35,784 nucleotides of DNA from Opitutales bacterium (GTDB lineage: Bacteria; Verrucomicrobiota; Verrucomicrobiia; Opitutales; Oceanipulchritudinaceae), in assembly GCA_020831525.1 (NCBI GenBank), contig JAFIGH010000051.1:1-35784 (forward strand). The letters are read 5' to 3'. The position numbers and the translations under genes were made by a program. This document shows, one piece after another, positions 23,990 to 30,995 of the stretch. The notes beneath the pieces are model-generated. The model searched no databases, had not been told where the DNA came from, and was given only the letters and a program-made list of their open reading frames with translations. Every line of letters starts with the position of its first letter. The stretch's first letter is position 1.

Positions 23990-24404
23990 CGGGCATGGCG
24001 GGCACCTGTGCTTCCAATGTGAGGGGCGCGTCGCCTGACGTAGGTTACGGTCTCGGTCGAGTCGACTCGCCGTCTTCCGTTCCGTGTGCCGCCCGCCCTG
24101 TCTGTTGCCTCCGCACGGTCGCCGAAGAGCCGGGTGATCTCCTCGATAGGCTCCGGCCTTCGTTCCTTGCGCACTTCCATTTGGATCTTCTTCCACTCCA
24201 CGCCAAGCAGTCCATACTGCCGGTACCCCAAAAAAACCATCCGGACCCTTCCACGTAGCGACGGAGCCACGCCTCCGTCGACCAAACCATCCCGAAACCC
24301 GCCATCGTGTCGTCCAACCCCTGTTCCTACAACCTGAGCCCCCCCACGGAGAGATCCGGCAGCTTCTCGGAGTTGAAGCGGCACGACTTGCGAGCGCCCG
24401 GCAT
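23990..24404 (-). pseudogene. Frameshifted gene of unknown family downstream of a two-TM protein
   Basis: Reading leftward from an ATG at 24402-24404, the first frame gives MPGARKSCRFNSEKLPDL, is lost at a run of seven G (minus strand, about 24338-24346), returns as DDTMAGFGMVWSTEAWLRRY, and is lost again at a run of seven T (about 24232-24238). It continues in another frame as GYRQYGLLGVEWKKIQMEV and RKERRPEPIEEITRLF. Joined, these make one plausible protein; separately they make none. The breaks fall on homopolymers, so either the gene is decayed or the assembly carries indel errors. It begins eight bases after the stop of the 88-residue membrane protein gene, as in an operon. I do not recognise the family. 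Confidence 0.4.
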
Positions 24405-24412
24405 AGCCGCGC

Positions 24413-24679
24413 TCAAATTGAGCTGGTCGTTGGGTCAACCCACGGGCAGGGCTCGTTTCCGGACAGGTGTACGAAGTTGAAGACGGCCAGCAGGACTCCG
24501 GAAAAAACGAGCGGAACGTCGGCAAACATCAGCAGCGCCGCATACTTGATTGGGCTGCGCTTCTCTTTTGCCCGTGTTTCGTCCGCGGCCTTGTCCAGAA
24601 TCCTTCTTCGGACGGTCGCGACATACGCTGTCAGCGCAATGATGATCCCCAGCAGGTTCCACACGGGTTCGTCTGGCAT
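24413..24679 (-). CDS. Small membrane protein with two predicted transmembrane segments
   Basis: The 88-residue protein has two hydrophobic segments: about residues 8-27 (NLLGIIIALTAYVATV) and about 46-70 (YAALLMFADVPLVFSGVLLA), joined by a charged loop (DKAADETRAKEKRSP). A good ribosome site, AGGA, lies seven bases before the ATG at 24679, which supports real translation. Its stop is eight bases from the start of the frameshifted gene to its left. No family is recognised. If its neighbour is truly broken, this gene may be a leftover of the same module. Confidence 0.55.
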   Translation of the reverse strand: MPDEPVWNLLGIIIALTAYVATVRRRILDKAADETRAKEKRSPIKYAALLMFADVPLVFSGVLLAVFNFVHLSGNEPCPWVDPTTSSI

Positions 24680-24805
24680 TGGTGAATCCTTTTCGTCGCA
24701 TCAAGCCTGGCTCTCACGGGAACTCAGGCCGGTCCGCCATCGTCCCGTTTTACGGGACGGCGGCGGGAACTCAGTTTCCCGAACTGTCTGCCCCGCCATA
24801 GCCCA

Positions 24806-26104
24806 TCAGGGCGACGGCGTGCGGGCGAGCCGGAAGCCGCCGGCACCCCAACGTTGGTCCGTGACGCCGCTGAGGCGGTTCGAACTGAAGCCGACCCTGC
24901 AGACGATCTCCCAGCTGTCAATACTGCCGCCGCGGTAGAAGCGGCGCGTGCCGGCGTCGTTCTTATCCCAGCACCACTCCCAGAGGTTGCCGGTCATGTC
25001 ATACAGCCCCAACTCATTCGGCGCTTTCTCTCCAACAGGCCAGGTGCTGGGGTTAGGTCCAACTCCGCAGGCGCCGCCGACGCTGTTGTCCAGATACCAA
25101 CCCACCGCATCCAGGTCGTTGCTCCCGGCGTAAGTGTAGCCTTGGCTCCGGTTACCGCCCCGCGCTGCAAATTCCCACTCCGCTTCCAAGGGAAGGCGGT
25201 AGCCGTTGGCTGACAGGTTCTGCGAAATCGCGGTGTGCCAATGTTGGCCGCTGCGATAGACATCCCCGTCGACCCTGTAAACCGGTGCCAGCCCCTGCAT
25301 CTCGCTCTTGGCATTGCACCACTTCACCACATCGAGCCAATTGACGGAGTCGACAGGATGATCGTCCGTGCAGCCGCGACCTGCGGAGGGCGGCCAATCA
25401 TACCCGTTGGCTTCGCCCCATGCTTGCACCGCCTGCCACTCCTTCCACGTTACTTCGTAGCGGCCGATGTAGAAGGTGTCCACCGTGCGCGTGCCCATGC
25501 TCATGTCGAGGGTGCCGCCCTCGACGAGCACCATGTCCCCGTGAACAGGCCCTCTCAGGTCAGTCTCCTCGTGCCAGCTCAATGTGGAGGCATCCATGAA
25601 CGAACGCTCGCCCGGCGTTCCGCCGTCCGAGTACCAAGTCCAGTGGTCCGGGACAATCGGGCTGTACCAGTAGATCCAAGGGTAATGGAGCCCGGAAATC
25701 CACCCCCAGGATGCGAGCGCCGAATCGTAGATGTGGAATCCATCCGTGCTCGCTCCCTCACAGTACAACCAGCCGTGTTCGGCATGGTAAATCCAATCCC
25801 CGTCCTCAACAAACCTTCCGAACCACTCCAGATACAGCCAGTCCTCACCGAGGTGTTCGGCGTCACGCCACAAATCGGATGACGGCCCTCCCTGCGCCGC
25901 CACCGTCCAGGTTTCCACGTCGGTCGACTCCGCCAACTCATACTGGATGCCGGAATCGGTCGCCCAACTGACGCGGTGCGTTTCCGCGGCATCCGGCTCG
26001 TCGACCGGAAGAACAATCGGCCCATCGGCAAGAGCGGCCAACGGCAACGGCAGCAAAACAGCAAGCCAGCCAAGAATGAAGGTGCGAAGAGAGGTCGTTT
26101 TCAT
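24806..26104 (-). CDS. Secreted SUMF1-domain protein with Trp/Tyr-rich module
   Basis: From the ATG at 26104 the protein has 432 residues. A signal peptide (about 1-26, hydrophobic FILGWLAVLLPLPLAALA) is followed by a beta-sandwich-like stretch with GIQYELAESTDVETW. Next comes an aromatic module at about 80-165 (GDWIYHAEHGWLYCEG, WGWISGLHYPWIYWYS), of a kind seen beside SUMF1 and surface domains in Verrucomicrobia. The SUMF1/FGE-sulfatase domain runs from about 190 to the end, with MVLVEGG, IGRYEVTWKEW, YRLPLEAEWEFAARGG and MTGNLWEWCWD. Near the end, the position of the first catalytic Cys of formylglycine-generating enzyme holds Cys, but the second holds Ser and the end reads GFRLA instead of GFRCA, so true FGE activity is unlikely. 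It probably has a surface or binding role. Both neighbours are broken or mobile. Confidence 0.85.
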   Translation of the reverse strand: MKTTSLRTFILGWLAVLLPLPLAALADGPIVLPVDEPDAAETHRVSWATDSGIQYELAESTDVETWTVAAQGGPSSDLWRDAEHLGEDWLYLEWFGRFVEDGDWIYHAEHGWLYCEGASTDGFHIYDSALASWGWISGLHYPWIYWYSPIVPDHWTWYSDGGTPGERSFMDASTLSWHEETDLRGPVHGDMVLVEGGTLDMSMGTRTVDTFYIGRYEVTWKEWQAVQAWGEANGYDWPPSAGRGCTDDHPVDSVNWLDVVKWCNAKSEMQGLAPVYRVDGDVYRSGQHWHTAISQNLSANGYRLPLEAEWEFAARGGNRSQGYTYAGSNDLDAVGWYLDNSVGGACGVGPNPSTWPVGEKAPNELGLYDMTGNLWEWCWDKNDAGTRRFYRGGSIDSWEIVCRVGFSSNRLSGVTDQRWGAGGFRLARTPSP

Positions 26105-26117
26105 CGTGTTTCCTTCC
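26105..26117 (-). promoter_or_regulatory. Ribosome binding site that fixes the SUMF1 gene start
   Basis: On the minus strand GGAAGGAAACACG directly precedes the ATG at 26104, putting AGGA six bases from the start codon. The reading frame stays open for 49 more codons upstream, but that extension has no signal peptide at its beginning, while a clean signal peptide begins at 26104. Confidence 0.6.
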
Positions 26118-26281
26118 ATGTAGAGGCCATTGTCAATCGCAGCCACGCCCCCCCCCGAAACCGCCGCAAGGCAAAGCCATCCCGAATAGAGCGGACCAAG
26201 AATAGATAGAGTGGATCCAGTAAAGCCGCCCGCATTTGAATACGTCAACATCGTTTTCGTAAAAACGACGTAACGGGTCCG

Positions 26282-26425
26282 TCACCGCCCGGCAATTCCG
26301 CAATCCGCCTGCAACGCCGCGCCGCCGATGGATCGGAACGCCCCTACCGTCATTGAAAGGAACGTGTGCCGCATCACATCGTAGGGAAGGTCCCACCGCC
26401 GCCGCACATCCGCGAAAGTGAAGAC
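26282..26425 (-). pseudogene. C-terminal remnant of a tyrosine recombinase (phage-type integrase)
   Basis: A 48-residue leftward segment contains DLPYDVMRHTFLSM followed by a Gly/Ala-rich stretch, FRSIGGAALQA, and ends at a stop in 26282-26284. This resembles the conserved box of tyrosine recombinases, where an Arg-His pair is followed by Thr and a helix leading to the active-site tail (typically RHTFISYHVA, then A-LQAGNS). The downstream Gly-His motif and catalytic Tyr are missing, and upstream the frame runs into repeat sequence that is antisense or unrelated to an integrase. It is therefore a fragment, not a working gene. It lies about 0.6 kb from a phage-type membrane protein gene, which supports a former prophage or integrative element. 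Confidence 0.42.
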
Positions 26426-26426
26426 G

Positions 26427-26441
26427 GTCGTCCAGCCCGCC
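26427..26441. repeat. Short direct repeat, copy 1 (pairs with 26802-26816)
   Basis: GGTCGTCCAGCCCGC here recurs with one change as GGTCGTCCGGCCCGC at 26802-26816. Each copy is followed by Ser/Arg-codon-like GC-rich sequence ending in the second repeat (26510 and 26815). The copies bracket the GIY-YIG gene. The first copy abuts the broken end of the integrase remnant. Confidence 0.5.
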
Positions 26442-26509
26442 TCCGCTCTGCGGGCTTTCCGCCTTCGCTCCGCGAGCTTCAGCGGACACGGCGGCGGGGG
26501 CCATTCATC

Positions 26510-26527
26510 GCTTTCGCTGCGCTCAGC
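26510..26527. repeat. 18-base direct repeat, copy 1 (pairs with 26815-26832)
   Basis: GCTTTCGCTGCGCTCAGC is identical to the sequence at 26815-26832. This copy covers the last codons of the leftward GIY-YIG gene, and the other lies just before its start, so the gene sits between identical repeats about 305 bases apart. Confidence 0.6.
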
Positions 26528-26777
26528 GGAAGCGCTTGTTGGCGAACGCCTTTCCGGATGCGGATTTGAGGTACTTCTCCAGAGCACGGGCGGTTTCCTT
26601 GCCGCGAACGGCATGGTAGCTGAGGATCCGCCAAGGCCGGAGGGGGCGGGTGGCGATGCAGTTTCCTGCGTTGTGCGCGGCGAGGCGCGCGCGCAAATCT
26701 TCCGTAAACCCGACGTAGGTGGCACCGGGCTTTCGTTCACTCTCGAGGATGTAGACGTAATAGAAATGGCCTGCCAT
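26523..26777 (-). CDS. GIY-YIG domain protein (UPF0213-like putative endonuclease)
   Basis: The 84-residue protein begins AGHFYYVYILESE and continues TYVGFTEDLRARLAAHNAG, which gives the GIY-YIG core as YYVYIL and YVGFT with the conserved Arg of the following helix (DLRARL). The later PWRILSYHAVRGKETARALE segment and basic C-terminus (SGKAFANKRFR) match the short YhbQ/UPF0213-like group. The fold is a nuclease fold, but the cellular role of these small proteins is not settled. The start at 26777 is chosen because the domain begins there; upstream sequence in frame is part of a palindromic repeat. The gene is enclosed by direct repeats and starts within an inverted repeat, so it may travel with a repeat element. 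Confidence 0.85.
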   Translation of the reverse strand: MAGHFYYVYILESERKPGATYVGFTEDLRARLAAHNAGNCIATRPLRPWRILSYHAVRGKETARALEKYLKSASGKAFANKRFR

Positions 26778-26841
26778 TCGTAGCTGAGCGCGGAATTCGA
26801 GGGTCGTCCGGCCCGCTTTCGCTGCGCTCAGCTTCGAATGG
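26774..26841. repeat. Imperfect inverted repeat spanning the GIY-YIG start
   Basis: The arm at 26774-26791 (CCATTCGTAGCTGAGCGC) is the reverse complement of the arm at 26824-26841 (GCGCTCAGCTTCGAATGG) at 17 of 18 positions, with a 32-base loop. The first arm contains the GIY-YIG start codon, so a transcript of that gene could fold its translation start into the stem. The right arm overlaps the second copy of the 18-base direct repeat. Confidence 0.65.
26815..26832. repeat. 18-base direct repeat, copy 2 (pairs with 26510-26527)
   Basis: This copy is identical to 26510-26527 and lies upstream of the leftward GIY-YIG gene, partly inside the inverted repeat at 26774-26841. The paired layout resembles REP-type intergenic elements. 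Confidence 0.6.
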
Positions 26842-26880
26842 CGGAGGGTGAGGGACTCCACGCCTTTCCTGTAAAATCCT

Positions 26881-27000
26881 TAATTAGAATACTTTGTAGT
26901 GAATCGGGAAAATCTTGTTTAGGCATAATCAAGGCACTCCAGTTAATTTCAGTCGAGTGAATCGCTAATGGGGTGTCGGAGTGTTCTACTGAAAATTGGG
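26881..27000. other. AT-rich scar without a recognisable gene
   Basis: By my count G+C is about 38 percent here, against well over 60 percent in the flanking genes. A leftward frame reads MPKQDFPDSLQSILIKDF and then runs into the repeat element, so it could be the first codons of a gene cut by the repeat, but it is too short to support. No tRNA or other RNA fold was seen. Confidence 0.4.
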
Positions 27001-27018
27001 GTTCGCAGCTTGATGCCC

Positions 27019-27447
27019 TCACTTCGCCAGCCCGCCGCCGAAGTAAAATCCGCTGATCGCGGCGGCCATCTGGGTGTGGACGGGGAGGATGACGTAGCCC
27101 TGCATCCGCTCGAAGCGCATGCGGTCGATGGACTCGAAGACGAACCAGAAGCCCCGCGTCTTTTCGGCGTAGGCATAGAAAACGGGGGTCTCGGGGAAGA
27201 AGGCGGCGAGGATGAAGGGCGCGATGAAGACGGCGAAGAGCACGGACATTACGATGATGCGGCGGGTCAGGGGGCCACCCGGTGGCACAAAGTCCCGCGT
27301 CCGCTGCCGGTCGTCGATGATGACCCCGGCTTTCATGGCCCAGAGATCGGCTTGATGGCGCTGGGCCTCCATTTGCTTGGCCTTGAGCTTGATCCATGCG
27401 CCAATGGCGGTGGAGACGGTGAAGGTCATGATTTCGGTGGGGATCAT
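27019..27447 (-). CDS. Phage-type small membrane protein of unknown function
   Basis: The 142-residue protein has an N-terminal hydrophobic patch (EIMTFTVSTAIGAWIKL), a basic helix rich in Gln and Ala (KAKQMEAQRHQADLW), a strong membrane segment at about 63-85 (IIVMSVLFAVFIAPFILAAF) and a C-terminal Gly/aromatic end (ISGFYFGGGLA). This layout recalls small membrane proteins encoded after tail-fibre genes in tailed phages; I cannot name a family, and holin function is not shown. No clear Shine-Dalgarno sequence precedes the ATG, and the frame closes five codons upstream, so the start is well bounded. It is on the same strand as the phage-tail-type genes near 34-36 kb. Confidence 0.65.
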   Translation of the reverse strand: MIPTEIMTFTVSTAIGAWIKLKAKQMEAQRHQADLWAMKAGVIIDDRQRTRDFVPPGGPLTRRIIVMSVLFAVFIAPFILAAFFPETPVFYAYAEKTRGFWFVFESIDRMRFERMQGYVILPVHTQMAAAISGFYFGGGLAK

Positions 27448-27609
27448 GACGAGGAGGCGCTGTCAAAAAACACCCCTCTCCCAGCCGAATGTCGATCGAT
27501 CCAAAAAGGCACCACTGGTTGAGATCGCGCTTCAAATACCGTATGCCCGAAGGCTTTTTTCGAGATCCAGCGCCATTCCCCGTTCGCGGGCTTCGCGAGG
27601 CCGAAATCC
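27448..27609. other. Intergenic stretch with no supported gene
   Basis: Leftward frames give fragments such as KRDLNQWCLFGSIDI, but no start, ribosome site or family can be assigned. The region separates the phage-type membrane protein gene from the ruined DUF3616 gene. Confidence 0.3.
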
Positions 27610-28525
27610 CTAAAGGTTCAATTGGTATCGTAGAAGCCCTGCCAAAGGCAGGCTATCGTAGATGAACGCACTCTTCATGAACTGGCGACCCTCTTCGAGA
27701 ACGAGTAAGCCCTCTTCTTTGCCCTTCCCTTTGGATGGAAGGGTGGCCACGTGACGGGTTTCGTTCCGGGAGGGATTCCATAGAAAAAGTTCGGGGAGAC
27801 GCCCTTCGGTGAAGTCAATTGTGTCCGGGAAGCGTTTGTTGCTCTCCGAACCCGCGTGATTGGCAATGACGAGGAACCCGTCGGCGACCGGAGCCATGCC
27901 CCGCATTCCCAAGCCGGGGCCGAGGGGGACGTGGTGCCCCCCCCAGATCGTCTGACTTGCCAAAGACCGCATCCGGCGAAAGGGGTAAGCACAAGCGCGT
28001 TTCTTCCGATATTCGGGCTGCAGTCCGATATAGAGGTGCCCGTCTTTTGCGGCGACGCCTTCGATATTGAGTCCCCTCTGTTGGAGGGGGCCTCCGTGGA
28101 AGGGTCGCAACTCGGTGTGGGCAATGAGTTTGTCGGTGAGCGATGCCGCATCTCTAGCCTCAAATCAGAGGCCGGTTTCATTCAGGCGGGAGCGAAAAAT
28201 GCGTGAGCGGTTTGGCTCAAAGGAGCCTATCTTCTTCGCTGCGCTACGGGAGCCGACGGACAATATGGAGGAAAGTGGATGCTTCGAAATCAATTTCTTC
28301 CTGTGGATCGTCACCGCGTAAAAGGTTTGCCACGATCGTGGCTGCATTCCCGGAATCGGCGAACCGGAGAACCTAGATGGTGGATCCTTCATCCGAAACG
28401 ATGATTCCGAGCATCCCCGCTCCACGGGTCGCGGTGCTCACATCCCGCAGTTCGAGAACCCGCCCGTCCAAGCGAAGGGGCGAATCCAGCTCAACAAGGG
28501 TGGACGCAAGGGCGCGAAAGCATTT
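27610..28525 (-). pseudogene. Decayed DUF3616 gene (two in-frame stops and a frameshift)
   Basis: Three leftward segments join into one DUF3616-like protein. The first, upstream of 28375, reads LRLDGRVLELRDVST and GIIVSDEGSTI and meets TAG at 28373-28375, then continues FADSGNAATIVANLLRG and DPQEEIDFEAS. The frame shifts near 28260-28275. The second reads SFEPNRSRIFRSRLNE and meets TGA at 28165-28167. The third reads TDKLIAHTELRPFHGGPLQQ, RGLNIEGVAAKDGHLYIGL, and on to a stop at 27610. RIFRSRL plus GLNIEGVA...LYIGL is the hallmark order of DUF3616 (cell-surface or periplasmic proteins of unknown role). The three lesions are not in long homopolymers, so true decay is likelier than sequencing error. 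The last 166 codons form an intact frame from an ATG at 28110 but lack the N-terminal half. Confidence 0.7.
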
Positions 28526-28641
28526 CGTTATCCGCATCCTTGGTTGAGAACGTTTCCTTTTACCGTGCCGTCGGAGCGGGCGAAGCCAGCGGGAGAGGGC
28601 CAGCGGGTTGACTTAAGCCGGGAGGTGGACAGCATTTCGGG

Positions 28642-29964
28642 GTGCATCGGAAACAGAACACCAGGTCCGTTTCGCGCAGTCTTCTTGCGTTGGGTGGGAT
28701 CTTTATCGGGGGAACGGCGGCTCTTTCGGCGGCACCGCCCATGCATGAATTCAGTTTGGATCAGGCCTGGTCGGCGAGTGTGTCGGCGCAACCGCGCTAC
28801 GTGGCGGGAATACTTCGCCTCGAGGCGGAAGAGTTCGAGGCGCGCGCCTTAGCGCGCGAACGGTGGCCCGACCTATCGCTGGAGGCGGGGGGTGATTATG
28901 GCCAGCGGGCGCGCCCGGGGGAGGAGCGCGATCAAGGTATCTCGGCACGGGGTGAAATCCTTGCGCGGGTAAACTGGAATCTCTTCGAGAGCGGCCGGGC
29001 AGCGCGCGAACGCGCTGTGGCTTTGCGCCGCGAGGGTGTGCGCGAGTCGAACGCCGCCTTCGACCACGCCTTTCGCGCGGAGGTGGCGCGCACTTACGTC
29101 TCCGCGTCGCTTGCCCTCGAACGCCGCGAGCACCTGCTGGCCGCGCGCAGGGAGTTTTTGGAGATTGCGGAGGTGGCCCGGCGGCGCATGCGCGAAGGCG
29201 TGGAGCCCGGCGCGGCGCGGGAGCATTTGGAGCAGGCCGAAGCCGCGTGGGCGGCCCGCTGGAGGGAGGCGGACACCGCCGCCGAAACCGCCCGCCTGCA
29301 ACTCGCCCTGCTGGCGGATCGCACGGAAGTCCAGCCGCTTCCCATACGCCTGTCGAGCGTCCCCGAAGCCTCTCCCGGGGATTCCCCGCCACCCGCCCTT
29401 GCCGCCCTGCGCCTGCAGGCCGGGGAGCGCCGCGCCCAGGCCGAGGCCGTAGCCTCGGGCAATCGCTGGCGGCTCGATGCCATCGGTCAAGCCGGACCTT
29501 ACTTTTCCCGCGCTTTCGACGGGCGCACCGAGGAGGAGTATTACGCCGGACTGCGTTTTTCCTGGTCGCCGGACGCATCGGGCGTGCAGCGCGCCCGCGC
29601 CCTTGCGGAGACCCGCCGTGCCCGTGCCCTCGAGGCCGAAGAGGCCGCCCTCAAGCGCGATTTGGCGCGCCGGGACGAGGAGGTGCGGGGGCTCTTCCGC
29701 GATCTCTCCTCTCAAGCGGAGGAGTGGGATGAGGCCGTGAAAGGGGCGGAGGCAACTGAACGGGCCGTCCGCCTGCGTTGGCGCGAAGGTGTCACCTCCT
29801 GGCGCGCGTTGCTCGATGAACGCGAGCGCCTCCTCAGTGCCCGCCTTGGCGAATTGGCATGGCGCGAACGCCTCGCCCTTCTCCTTGTGGATTATGCCGA
29901 GAGTGCCGCGGCACTGGATGAACTGCCGGTCTGGATCGGCCAGACGGAAAGAATTTTGCCATGA
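28642..29964 (+). CDS. TolC-family outer membrane efflux protein
   Basis: The 440-residue protein starts with GTG at 28642 and has a signal peptide (SLLALGGIFIGGTAALSAA, ending near residue 31). The rest is two long, charged, Ala/Arg/Glu-rich helical repeats with short beta stretches (ISARGEILARVNWNLFESG and EYYAGLRFSW), the standard outer membrane efflux protein layout (PF02321). It would form the outer membrane channel of the adaptor and RND pump encoded next. A GGGAGG lies about 20 bases upstream, too far for a normal ribosome site, so translation start strength is uncertain. The stop overlaps the adaptor gene by four bases (ATGA). Codon use is the same GC-rich type as the main operon. Confidence 0.85.
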   Translation: MHRKQNTRSVSRSLLALGGIFIGGTAALSAAPPMHEFSLDQAWSASVSAQPRYVAGILRLEAEEFEARALARERWPDLSLEAGGDYGQRARPGEERDQGISARGEILARVNWNLFESGRAARERAVALRREGVRESNAAFDHAFRAEVARTYVSASLALERREHLLAARREFLEIAEVARRRMREGVEPGAAREHLEQAEAAWAARWREADTAAETARLQLALLADRTEVQPLPIRLSSVPEASPGDSPPPALAALRLQAGERRAQAEAVASGNRWRLDAIGQAGPYFSRAFDGRTEEEYYAGLRFSWSPDASGVQRARALAETRRARALEAEEAALKRDLARRDEEVRGLFRDLSSQAEEWDEAVKGAEATERAVRLRWREGVTSWRALLDERERLLSARLGELAWRERLALLLVDYAESAAALDELPVWIGQTERILP

Positions 29965-30992
29965 ACCTGTGGATACGCTCACTCCTCGCCGGTGTTGTCC
30001 TGCCGGCCGCTCTCATCATTCTTACCGGCTGCGGCGGCGCAACCGCCGAGCCTTCCGGCGGATCGGCTCCCCGTGTCGATGTGATCGATGTTGGTGTGGA
30101 GAAAATAACAACAGAGCGCGGCTGGGCAGGCATCCTTCGTCCCCTGCGAAGCGTGGGGGTGAGCGCCCCCGAGGCGGGGACGATTGCGGAGCTGTTCGTC
30201 GCCGAGGGCGACCTTGTCGAGCGCGGTGACCGCCTCGTGCGCATGGACGGACCGGAGTTGGGGGCACGCCGGGAGGTGCTCGCGCAGCGACGCGGTTCGC
30301 TCGCCGACGAACTTGCCCGTTGGGAACGCCTCGCGGCGGCGGAGGCGGCGGGTCCCGGGGAAGTGGAGGCGGCGCGCTTGCGCCTTCTCGAAGTGGAGGA
30401 AGCCCTTGCCGAACTGGAGGCCCGGATGCGCGCGGCCGATCTGCGCGCGCCGGTGAGTGGACGCGTCATCGCCCTCATGGTTCCGGCGGATGCCACCGTG
30501 GGCGCGGGTGAGCCTCTCATGCGTATTGAAGACGCGAATACGAGCGGTCTCCAGTTGCGCGTGCCTGCCGCCGAGGCCCGCTACTTTGCTTCCGCCGACC
30601 ACCTGCAGCTTGCCATGGATGACGGCGAGATCATCGCCATCGAGCGCCTTATCGTGACCGAAGATACCCTCGCTCCCGGATTCGTTGCCGTGGAGGTGCG
30701 GGTGGCTTCGCCCGGGCCGGTTGCGCCGGTGAAGGCGCGCTTGCGCCACATCGTCGAGCGGAATGCCCTTCTCGTGCCGTGGACGGCGGTGGCGCGTGAG
30801 GACGATCACCACTGGGTGGCTGTCGTGCGGGGTGATCCACCGGTGATCGAACGCCGCCGCGTGGAAATCGGTGCGGGCCGGGCCAACGGTGTGGAGGTGC
30901 GCGCGGGCCTGGAGGCGGGCGAACGCGTTCTCCGCTTTGAGCCCCGCTCGCAACCCGAGGGCCGCGAGGTCGCCGTTCATCAGAGCCGATAA
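29961..30992 (+). CDS. Lipoprotein membrane-fusion adaptor of RND efflux pump (HlyD/AcrA family)
   Basis: The 343-residue protein has a lipoprotein signal with lipobox LTGC (Cys24). SVGVSAPEAGTIAELFVAEG is the first half of the lipoyl-like hinge, followed by a short alpha hairpin (about 95-150, Arg/Glu/Ala-rich) and the second half, RAPVSGRVIALMVP. A beta-barrel and membrane-proximal domain follow, ending ARGNGVEV-type sequence around residue 305. It should link the inner membrane pump to the TolC-like channel. The gene is translationally coupled to the channel gene, and the RND gene starts three bases after its stop. Confidence 0.9.
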   Translation: MNLWIRSLLAGVVLPAALIILTGCGGATAEPSGGSAPRVDVIDVGVEKITTERGWAGILRPLRSVGVSAPEAGTIAELFVAEGDLVERGDRLVRMDGPELGARREVLAQRRGSLADELARWERLAAAEAAGPGEVEAARLRLLEVEEALAELEARMRAADLRAPVSGRVIALMVPADATVGAGEPLMRIEDANTSGLQLRVPAAEARYFASADHLQLAMDDGEIIAIERLIVTEDTLAPGFVAVEVRVASPGPVAPVKARLRHIVERNALLVPWTAVAREDDHHWVAVVRGDPPVIERRRVEIGAGRANGVEVRAGLEAGERVLRFEPRSQPEGREVAVHQSR

Positions 30993-30995
30993 CCG

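Noticed and set aside
24806-25500. Formylglycine-generating enzyme activity for the SUMF1 protein
   Set aside because: The second catalytic cysteine is Ser and the terminal GFRCA motif is GFRLA, so only the fold is claimed.
26426-26740. Leftward frame upstream of the integrase remnant as part of the same gene
   Set aside because: This part is largely another frame of the GIY-YIG gene and repeat sequence and shows no recombinase motifs.
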